A stretch of 5,551 bases of DNA from Spirochaetales bacterium (GTDB lineage Bacteria; Spirochaetota; Spirochaetia; Sphaerochaetales; Sphaerochaetaceae), in NCBI GenBank assembly GCA_028723145.1, contig JAQYFM010000005.1, positions 1 to 5,551 on the forward strand. The letters are read 5' to 3'. A program made the position numbers and the translations under genes. Shown here piece after piece: positions 1 to 5,266 of the stretch. Numbering within the stretch: position 1 is the first letter of the stretch; the number at the start of each line of letters is the position of its first letter. The notes beneath the pieces are model-generated. The model was given only the letters and a program-made list of their open reading frames with translations. It was not told the DNA's origin and did no database searches.

Positions 1-417
1 GATAAAGATGTAAGAATTGCAACAGCCTTAGATTTATCTCTCTATTTTGATATCACAACAGGCTTTGAAACAAGGTTTCGTTCAAAAAGCGATTTACTAT
101 TTGCGATTAATATGATGAAGCTTTATTCTATTGAAACAGAAATGAATTCTTACCAAGTGGGATTATACCTAGCAAGCCAATTAGATTTCTACAAAGAGAA
201 ATACTCATTATGTAGTGCAATTACATTTACACCTAATGAGCGTCTTTCACTTTATCTTTCCTTTACAACTACTTTTAATAATTCAGGTTTTGAAGAATTA
301 TTAGTAACCCCTTCTCTTTCATTTGTTTTAACAGATGCTGTAAAACTTGAAGTAGGTGGAGGATATAGCAAAGAAAATAAATTTATCGCTACTGCTGGGT
401 TAAAAGCAATCTTTTAA
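1..417 (+). CDS. C-terminal part of an outer-membrane beta-barrel-like protein (5' end outside window)
   Basis: The frame is open from the first base to the TAA at 415-417, giving 138 visible residues. The ATG at 112 is therefore only an internal methionine, and no ribosome-binding site precedes it. The visible part alternates polar and hydrophobic or aromatic residues in short stretches separated by turn-like segments (for example LDLSLYFD, YQVGLYLASQLDF, LSLYLSFTTTF, VKLEVGGGYS, FIATAGLKAIF). This is the pattern of amphipathic transmembrane beta-strands. The last residue is Phe, the usual end of a substrate for the barrel-assembly (BAM) machinery. That points to an outer-membrane protein of unknown role in a diderm bacterium, possibly a spirochaete. 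I do not recognise a named family. A lone Cys lies in one predicted strand (YSLCSA). Fold and location are inferred from strand pattern and terminus only; another beta-rich protein remains possible. Confidence 0.6.
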   Translation, partial: DKDVRIATALDLSLYFDITTGFETRFRSKSDLLFAINMMKLYSIETEMNSYQVGLYLASQLDFYKEKYSLCSAITFTPNERLSLYLSFTTTFNNSGFEELLVTPSLSFVLTDAVKLEVGGGYSKENKFIATAGLKAIF

Positions 418-433
418 TAATTAATCGTTTTTC

Positions 434-462
434 TTGACTTGCTTTCTTTAGTGCCGTAAAAA
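434..462 (+). promoter_or_regulatory. Candidate sigma70-type promoter, possibly leaderless, for the GPH transporter gene
   Basis: TTGACT at 434-439 matches five of six bases of a -35 box. After exactly 17 bp, TAAAAA at 457-462 is a weak -10 element (four of six). Initiation about seven bases downstream would fall at or next to the ATG at 469. No purine-rich Shine-Dalgarno sequence lies before that ATG, so a leaderless or near-leaderless mRNA is suggested. The weak -10 and the AT-rich context keep this tentative; read-through from the upstream gene, which ends only 51 bases away, is the alternative. Confidence 0.4.
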
Positions 463-468
463 TAATTT

Positions 469-1941
469 ATGGCAAATAATAAATACTTAAAAAAGAATCT
501 TTGGTTCTTTCCTCTTGGGACAGTTGGTAGAGACATGCTTTACCAACTTTTTACTAATTACATACTCCTATATGTACTCTTTACAAGGCAACTAACTGCA
601 GCACAGTTAATGGCTATAACCGTGAGTATGGTTCTTGCTAGAATTTTTGATGCTGTAAACGACCCTATAATGGGCAACATTATCGAAAGAACTAGAACAA
701 AATGGGGTAAATACAAGCCTTGGCTACTAATTGGAATAATAACAACTAGTATTGTTGTATACCTTGCTTTCTCTGTTCGCTTACAGGGTTGGGCATTTGT
801 TGTATTCTTCGCAGTTATTTATTTCTTATATTCGATTACCTACACAATGCATGATATCGCCTACTGGGGAATGGTTCCTTCCTTAGGAAGTGATGGACAT
901 TCAAGAGACCAATTCACATCTAGAGCAACACTTTTTGCGGGAATTGGAGCAACAATAGCAGGAATATTAATTCCGATGTTCACAACAGGCTCTATGACTA
1001 TTGGTGGAAATGCCCAGGTAGCATATAGTACTGTTGCATTAGCTTTTTCTATTTTGGGACCTATTTTCCTTCTATTTACCATTGTTGGGGTAAAAGAAGA
1101 TAGAAGCTATATGACTGAAAAGGCTCCTAAAGTAAGCTTAAATAAAATCATTACTACAATTAAAAATAATGACCAACTTATATGGGTTTCAATAATCTTT
1201 TTAATTCAACAAATCGGATTAAATTTGATACTTGGGGGAATAGGTTCAACCTATATTTATTTTACATTTGGCTACGAAGGAGGACTATACTCAACATTTA
1301 GTACTATTGGGGTATTAGCTACTGCTTTCTTAATGGTTTTCTATCCAGCAATATCACAAAAAATTAATCGAAAAACATTGATGAAATACATGTTAATTAT
1401 GTCTTTAACATTTTACACTATTTTACTGATATCTGGATTATTCCTACCAAATACAATGTTAAAGTTTTGGATTGTAACCATTTCCTATATGTTTACAAAC
1501 CTAGGACAGTATTCATATTACTTAATAATGATGATCTCTATAATTAATACTGTTGAATATAACGAATACAAAAATGGTAATAGAGACGAAGCAATTATTG
1601 CTTCCTTAAGACCATTCTTAACAAAATTTTCTTCTGCGATTGTAGTAATGCTTACATCACTTAGCTATTTAATGTTTGGTATTACAAATATTACAAACCA
1701 AATATCAAGCTTTGAGCAGCAAACTAATCTTGGCTTCATTAGTGAAGCTGAAAAACTAAGCTCTATTAAGAGTGTATTATCTGGAGTAAATAGATTCCAA
1801 AGTGCAGGTTTATTATTTGTAATGTGTCTACTACCTGCTGTATTAATGGCACTTTCCTACTTCCTATATAAGAAACACTATATTTTAGATGAAGTAGAGT
1901 ACGAAAGAATTGTAAAAGAATTAGAAAGGGGAAAAGTATGA
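469..1941 (+). CDS. GPH-family (MelB-type) sugar:cation symporter
   Basis: This 490-residue inner-membrane protein of about 12 hydrophobic segments belongs to the glycoside-pentoside-hexuronide branch of the major facilitator superfamily. It should import a sugar or glycoside with Na+ or H+. The GPH signature is clear at residues 61-85: D61-A-V-N64-D65-P, then R74 to W85 with WGKYKPW. D61, N64 and D65 align by motif with the cation-site residues D55, N58 and D59 of E. coli MelB. R21-D22 in helix 1 and D129...W133 (DIAYW) match MelB sugar-site positions K18-D19 and D124/W128. The NGNRDEAI segment near residue 380 is also typical. A polar loop of about 40 residues (roughly 403-444) precedes the last helix. 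The ATG at 469 has no visible Shine-Dalgarno sequence but fits the family N-terminus. The stop overlaps the PIG-L start as ATGA. The substrate cannot be read from sequence. Confidence 0.93.
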   Translation: MANNKYLKKNLWFFPLGTVGRDMLYQLFTNYILLYVLFTRQLTAAQLMAITVSMVLARIFDAVNDPIMGNIIERTRTKWGKYKPWLLIGIITTSIVVYLAFSVRLQGWAFVVFFAVIYFLYSITYTMHDIAYWGMVPSLGSDGHSRDQFTSRATLFAGIGATIAGILIPMFTTGSMTIGGNAQVAYSTVALAFSILGPIFLLFTIVGVKEDRSYMTEKAPKVSLNKIITTIKNNDQLIWVSIIFLIQQIGLNLILGGIGSTYIYFTFGYEGGLYSTFSTIGVLATAFLMVFYPAISQKINRKTLMKYMLIMSLTFYTILLISGLFLPNTMLKFWIVTISYMFTNLGQYSYYLIMMISIINTVEYNEYKNGNRDEAIIASLRPFLTKFSSAIVVMLTSLSYLMFGITNITNQISSFEQQTNLGFISEAEKLSSIKSVLSGVNRFQSAGLLFVMCLLPAVLMALSYFLYKKHYILDEVEYERIVKELERGKV

Positions 1942-2669
1942 TAAATACATTAATGCAACCTCCAAAGCTTGATAATATTTCAAAGCTTTTATGTATCCAA
2001 CCACATCCTGATGATAATGAAATTGGAATGGGTGGTATTATTTCAGAGCTAGTAAGTAGAGGTGTCCATGTTGATTATCTAACTATTACAGATGGCTCTT
2101 TAGGTGATATTGGTCTAGTAAATGGCTCTTTAAAAGAAATAAGAAAAGATGAGGCAATAAATGCAGGTAAATATCTTGGAGCAAAAGAGTTTATCTTTTT
2201 AGACCATCTTGATGGTTCATTAAAGGATATTCCACTATTAGCAGGTGAAATTGCAACAATTATTAGAGAAGGAAAATATGATGCAATTGCAACTCCTGAC
2301 CCATATAACACCTATGAAGCACACCAAGACCATATAATTACTGGTCTTGCAGCAGCTCAAGCAGCTATTAGTGTTAATTTAAAGGAATATCCAAGGGGAA
2401 CAGCTACACTTCCTACAGATCTAAAAGCTGTATTATTCTATTTTACCCAAAAGCCTAATACTTTTATTGATATCACCAATCATTTTGAAAAGAAGATGGC
2501 TGCAACAGCGATGCATAAATCTCAAATAAATGAGGAAATGCTAGCTCTTTACACAGCTTATTTTGCTTCCCGAGGTCAAAAGATGAGTGGATCTGACAAA
2601 ATATTTGAAGGGGTAAAAGCTCTACTTCCTCTTCATCTTCACTGTATCCCAGAAGCTGAGATTATATAA
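1938..2669 (+). CDS. PIG-L/LmbE family zinc-dependent N-deacetylase
   Basis: This 243-residue protein has no signal peptide or membrane segment, so it should act in the cytoplasm. The family removes acetyl groups from N-acetylated sugars or sugar conjugates (MshB, BshB, GlcNAc-PI and chitooligosaccharide deacetylases). The N-terminal metal/catalytic motif is present as H23-P-D25-D26-x-E28 followed by GMGG. The second motif is H129-Q-D131-H132. By comparison with MshB, H23, D26 and H132 would bind zinc and D25 would be the general base. The length is usual for the family. A good ribosome-binding site, AAAGGGG at 1925-1931, lies six bases before the ATG inside the end of the transporter gene, and the two genes overlap by four bases (ATGA). 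This implies translational coupling and a joint task, probably deacetylation of the imported sugar. The exact substrate is not determined; bacillithiol-type deacetylation is an alternative. Confidence 0.9.
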   Translation: MINTLMQPPKLDNISKLLCIQPHPDDNEIGMGGIISELVSRGVHVDYLTITDGSLGDIGLVNGSLKEIRKDEAINAGKYLGAKEFIFLDHLDGSLKDIPLLAGEIATIIREGKYDAIATPDPYNTYEAHQDHIITGLAAAQAAISVNLKEYPRGTATLPTDLKAVLFYFTQKPNTFIDITNHFEKKMAATAMHKSQINEEMLALYTAYFASRGQKMSGSDKIFEGVKALLPLHLHCIPEAEII

Positions 2670-2711
2670 AAATAATTAAAAATATGTGGACTTTAAAATG
2701 GATAACTAATA

Positions 2712-2747
2712 CTTGCCTCCTAAATTCAATAGGAGGCAAGCCTTTTT
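2712..2747 (+). terminator. Rho-independent terminator of the GPH/PIG-L unit
   Basis: A perfect 11-bp inverted repeat (CTTGCCTCCTA at 2712-2722, TAGGAGGCAAG at 2730-2740) with a 7-base loop is followed by CC and five T residues (2743-2747). It lies 43 bases after the PIG-L stop and is the clearest regulatory element in the window. The rest of 2670-2830 is AT-rich with nothing else that I can support. Confidence 0.93.
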
Positions 2748-2830
2748 ATTATACTTACACATCTTCTCATTGGTGTATATAAATTAAATATCTACATTTA
2801 GCATAAATATTTCTATTTTTCGTTTCTACT

Positions 2831-3026
2831 TTAAACCCTAGAGATCTTTCGGGCTTCGATATACAGGTCAATGGCCTCAATGATATAGTTAGTACCCGTT
2901 GTATAAAGTGCTTCATAGCAAGAATAGATGTACTCCCAAACACGATTAAGGGTGAAAAGCTCCGCGAGTTGTTTGCCTGTTAGGTGTTTTTCCCTTTTTG
3001 TATTGTTCAGCACAAATTATCATAAA
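2831..3026 (-). pseudogene. DUF3791-family remnant, N-terminally truncated and frameshifted
   Basis: The minus strand reads REKHLTGKQLAELF, then VWEYIYSCYEALYTTG, then YIIEAIDLYIEARK, which I recognise as most of a DUF3791 domain (small proteins of roughly 65-95 residues, function unknown). The open frame begins at a GTG at 3013-3011, but the preceding family residues (IICAEQYK) lie in another frame at about 3023-2999. They are restored if one A is removed from the A-run near 2996-3000. Residues before that are missing and replaced by the end of the DUF3990 remnant. The gene normally sits next to DUF3990 genes, as here. Family recognition is from memory of the conserved sequence. A short functional protein from the GTG cannot be excluded but looks unlikely, since no ribosome-binding site precedes it. 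Confidence 0.72.
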
Positions 3027-3192
3027 TGCTGACGGCTTTTTTTACCACACTTGCAGCGCTTTGTCACCTTGTCAGCAAAGCTATCGCCTGAACTTTATTT
3101 GTTGTCGTATAAAACCCAAAATCAAGAAATCTATTCTGTTCAATTAATTTTGGATAGAAAACAATCGCATTGCTACCATGATATAAAATCAT
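3021..3192 (-). pseudogene. DUF3990-family (ADP-ribosyltransferase-like) remnant, frameshifted and truncated
   Basis: From an ATG at 3192-3190 the minus strand reads MILYHGSNAIV, then PKLIEQNRFLDFG-FYTTTN-KVQAIA. This is the N-terminal signature of DUF3990 (YHGS...LDFGxGFYTT). The frame stops at TGA 3066-3064 after 42 residues. In the next frame it continues as FADKVTKR...GKK, and then returns to the first frame for AVSIYD near 3021. Single-base indels in a T-run and an A-run explain both switches. About 60 residues are recoverable, against a family length I recall as around 150-190, so the C-terminal part is deleted. The pattern of His-Gly-Ser then Gly-Phe-Tyr resembles ADP-ribosyltransferase folds, and DUF3990 is, as I recall, placed in that clan. 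Two residues of the LDFGxGFYTT motif are also missing. The product would be inactive. Confidence 0.72.
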
Positions 3193-3200
3193 ACAATACC

Positions 3201-3576
3201 CTACAATACTTTATTTGCAATCGCTTTCTCCTCTTGCATGGATTTTAACATTATTTCAATGTGCCTTCGCTTTTCTAAAAAAGAGCGCACATTTTCTATA
3301 TCCTTTTTATAGATATATTTTCAAGCAACCTTTCTGCCGTCTCTGTATTTCAAATAATAATATTTTTTCTCGCAAACCATCTTTTATGATATTGTACCTT
3401 TCGGTAAAATGATAAACTCGCTTTGATACTTTGCAAGCATATATTAAATCCTTTACTTTTCTTGCTTTAGTATGATTACCAATCACCTGCCTATTCTTAT
3501 CATAGGCAACATAATCAAAAATATTAACAAACTGTTGTTCAAAGCAAAATACATTTGAGAATATTACTCCTTGCAC
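3201..3576 (-). pseudogene. Unidentified gene remnant upstream of the DUF3990 remnant
   Basis: I do not recognise this protein. One minus-strand frame runs from a GTG at 3576 to TAA 3309-3307 (89 codons) and contains DYVAYDKNRQVIGNH and NIIKDGLREKILLFE. The reading then appears to continue in a second frame as NTETAERLLENISIK (about 3349-3305), and in a third as KDIENVRSFLEKRRH to the TAG at 3203-3201. Adding one A to the AAA run near 3350 and one A to the AAAAA run at 3308-3304 would join all three into one frame of about 120 residues. The stop lies eight bases before the DUF3990 start, so the genes were probably cotranscribed. An AAGGAG at about 3573-3568 could instead have served a small frame starting at 3555. 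The function is unknown, and the single-gene reconstruction is an inference. Confidence 0.42.
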
Positions 3577-3623
3577 AGTAGAGAAATTGCAGATTTATGA
3601 AGATTAAAAGATACTTAGGAAAA

Positions 3624-3651
3624 ATAATAAAATTAGAAATGATTACTTCAA
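3624..3651 (-). promoter_or_regulatory. Possible promoter of the decayed cassette
   Basis: On the minus strand TTGAAG (3651-3646) and TATTAT (3629-3624) are separated by 16 bp and lie about 50 bases before the first remnant frame. They also lie just after the terminator of the oxidoreductase operon. The stretch 3577-3675 is very AT-rich, so a chance match is likely; nothing else is visible in it. Confidence 0.25.
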
Positions 3652-3669
3652 ATTATTTTAGTGTATAAT

Positions 3670-3697
3670 TAATTAAAGGTCTCGTAATTGAGACCTT
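3670..3697 (-). terminator. Intrinsic terminator-like hairpin ending the oxidoreductase operon
   Basis: An 8-bp perfect inverted repeat (AAGGTCTC at 3676-3683, GAGACCTT at 3690-3697, 6-base loop) starts five bases after the DUF1667 stop. In the minus direction it is followed by TTTAATTAATTA, a weak, interrupted T-rich tail. Position and symmetry support termination of the minus-strand operon; the poor U-tract suggests leaky termination. Confidence 0.7.
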
Positions 3698-3702
3698 ACT
3701 AT

Positions 3703-4050
3703 TTACGACTCAGAAGTTGCGACTAAATCAGAACCAGATGATGCAATGTTATGGACTATTACATCACCAATTTTTATTGGTCCAGTAATGTTTACTTTAT
3801 GAATTTCCCTCATAACATCAAAAATCATTTCTTTTGGAATTTCTGGAACAGTCTTTACTGCAACTCTCTTTTCCCCTGCTTTAACAGTTGAAGTTACAGT
3901 TCTCTTAGGAGAAATTACTTCCGTTTCAGCATATTTCTTTCCTCTTTGGCAGGTGTTACCTGTAACTGAGATAACCTTGCCATTATCAACACTTACCTTT
4001 AGTTGACAGCCAAGAGGACAATTAATACAAGTTAGTTCAGTTATTTCCAT
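3703..4050 (-). CDS. DUF1667 protein, four-cysteine accessory of a GlpA-like oxidoreductase
   Basis: This small cytoplasmic protein (115 residues from the ATG) carries C8-x2-C11-P-x2-C15 and, after a VTGN turn, C34-QRG-x2-YA, followed by a PKRTVT segment. These features identify DUF1667. The cysteine spacing resembles the N-terminal [4Fe-4S] motif of molybdopterin oxidoreductases, so an Fe-S cluster is plausible but unproven for this family. The C-terminal half (IKIGDVIVHNI...VAT) is the usual family ending, so the gene is complete. It overlaps the FAD oxidoreductase gene by 14 bases and is the last gene of the operon. This placement after an FAD oxidoreductase and a BFD/GlpA-like protein is the conserved arrangement, suggesting an electron-transfer or assembly subunit. 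I chose the ATG at 4050-4048; the in-frame TTG at 4056 would add two residues. Confidence 0.9.
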   Translation of the reverse strand: MEITELTCINCPLGCQLKVSVDNGKVISVTGNTCQRGKKYAETEVISPKRTVTSTVKAGEKRVAVKTVPEIPKEMIFDVMREIHKVNITGPIKIGDVIVHNIASSGSDLVATSES

Positions 4051-5266
4051 TTTCAATTTCCACCTTTAAATCTGCTTCTACAGGTCCCATGATTTTAACA
4101 CTTTCCATTTCACCAGGAGCAAGAACAGCCTTCTTTATTCGTTTAATTTCAACGCCGTTACTCTTAACAACTATGTAAGAATTTCTATAGTTATCATTTA
4201 CACGGAAGCGAATAGTTAAATCGGTTCTATTCTTTTCAATCTTCTGAGGAACAGTATATCTAACTCCAAAACCTGTGGTTACACTGAAATATTCCTTTAT
4301 TTTATTTTCTTGCATTACATACTTTGCAGCACTCTTTCCGGCAGTTGTTGCCTCTTCTGAAACAAAGTCAACAAGGTCATGTACATGTAATACATTACCA
4401 CAAGCAAAAATACCATCACCTGCTAAATATTGATCATCAACAATAGGACCTCCAGTTATTGGAGAGAGATCAATTCCAGCTTTCTTTGAGAGCTCATTTT
4501 CAGGAAGTAAGCCAACAGATAGTAATAGTGTATCACACTCATATCTAATTTCTGTTCCTTTAATTGGATTTCTATTGCTATCAACTTCACTAATTGTGAC
4601 AGCTTCAACCCTTTCTTTACCTTCAATATTCACTACAGTATGAGAAAGAAGTAAAGGAATATCAAAATCATTTAAGCATTGAACAATATTTCTTTTTAAG
4701 CCACCAGAATATGGCATTAATTCAGCAACAGCTAACACCTTTGCACCCTCCAGTGTCATTCTTCTTGCCATAATTAAGCCAATGTCTCCAGAGCCTAAGA
4801 TTACAACTCTTTTACCTACTAGCTTACCTTCGATATTCATCAAATGCTGAGCAGTTCCTGCAGAAAAAATTCCAGCAGGTCTATAGCCTGGTATATTAAG
4901 AGCTCCACGAGGACGCTCTCTACACCCCATTGCCAAAATAATAGCTTTCGCTTGAAGTCTTACAACGCCTTCATTACTATTTACGTATGTTACTTCATGT
5001 GGCTTTAAGTCTATTACCATTGAAGTAAGTTTTGCTTCTATGTTTCTTTTTTCTGCTTCTTTAATAAACCTATTTGCATACTCAGGTCCGGTTAACTCCT
5101 CCTTAAAGGTATGAAGACCAAAACCATTATGTATACATTGATTTAAAATACCACCTAAGCTTTGAGATCGTTCAATAATGATAATATCTCTTAGACCCTC
5201 ATCATATGCAGAAATAGCAGCAGCAAGTCCTGCAGCACCTCCACCAATTACTATAAGATCCTTCAC
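4037..5266 (-). CDS. NAD(P)/FAD-dependent oxidoreductase, GlpA-associated subunit
   Basis: This 409-residue cytoplasmic flavoprotein has the two-dinucleotide-binding fold. The FAD site begins with GGGAAG at residues 8-13. The family stretch QCIHNGFG is at 43-50 and MGCRERPRG at 113-121. The NAD(P)H site is GSGDIG at 158-163, and the second FAD contact is GIFACGN at 285-291. There is no thioredoxin-reductase CxxC pair. Residues from about 325 form a beta-rich C-terminal domain seen in relatives. It likely passes electrons between the neighbouring BFD-containing dehydrogenase and NAD(P). Translation starts at GTG (5266-5264), with GAGGTGA at 5277-5271 as the ribosome-binding site. The start overlaps the upstream stop as GTGA, implying coupling. 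In other bacteria such trios are often annotated as anaerobic glycerol-3-phosphate dehydrogenase components; the substrate here is unproven. Confidence 0.92.
   Translation of the reverse strand: MKDLIVIGGGAAGLAAAISAYDEGLRDIIIIERSQSLGGILNQCIHNGFGLHTFKEELTGPEYANRFIKEAEKRNIEAKLTSMVIDLKPHEVTYVNSNEGVVRLQAKAIILAMGCRERPRGALNIPGYRPAGIFSAGTAQHLMNIEGKLVGKRVVILGSGDIGLIMARRMTLEGAKVLAVAELMPYSGGLKRNIVQCLNDFDIPLLLSHTVVNIEGKERVEAVTISEVDSNRNPIKGTEIRYECDTLLLSVGLLPENELSKKAGIDLSPITGGPIVDDQYLAGDGIFACGNVLHVHDLVDFVSEEATTAGKSAAKYVMQENKIKEYFSVTTGFGVRYTVPQKIEKNRTDLTIRFRVNDNYRNSYIVVKSNGVEIKRIKKAVLAPGEMESVKIMGPVEADLKVEIENGNN
4060..4066 (-). promoter_or_regulatory. Ribosome-binding site of the DUF1667 gene
   Basis: AAGGTGG on the minus strand lies inside the end of the FAD oxidoreductase gene. 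It leaves nine bases to the ATG at 4050 but only three to the TTG at 4056, which favours the ATG as the start. Confidence 0.6.

Noticed and set aside
112..114. ATG at 112 as a gene start
   Set aside because: The frame is open from base 1, the strand pattern continues upstream of it, and there is no ribosome-binding site.
400..417. TTAAAAG/CTTTTAA hairpin as terminator of the barrel gene
   Set aside because: The stem is seven mostly A-T pairs overlapping the stop codon, with no adjacent T-run; too weak to call.
861..1082. Minus-strand open frame inside the symporter gene
   Set aside because: It lies wholly opposite a well-supported gene and has no recognisable motif.
2075..2311. Minus-strand open frame inside the PIG-L gene
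   Set aside because: It is antisense to a gene with intact catalytic motifs and shows no protein-like features of its own.
2831..3013. Transposase fragment as identity of the 60-residue minus-strand frame
   Set aside because: The LTGKQLAELF...YIYSCYEALYTTG...IDLYIEARK pattern fits DUF3791 better, and no terminal inverted repeats or target duplications were seen nearby.
3051..3412. Two overlapping 65-codon plus-strand frames
   Set aside because: They lie opposite the DUF3990 and unidentified remnants; composition and sequence show no family signal, and the minus strand explains the region better.
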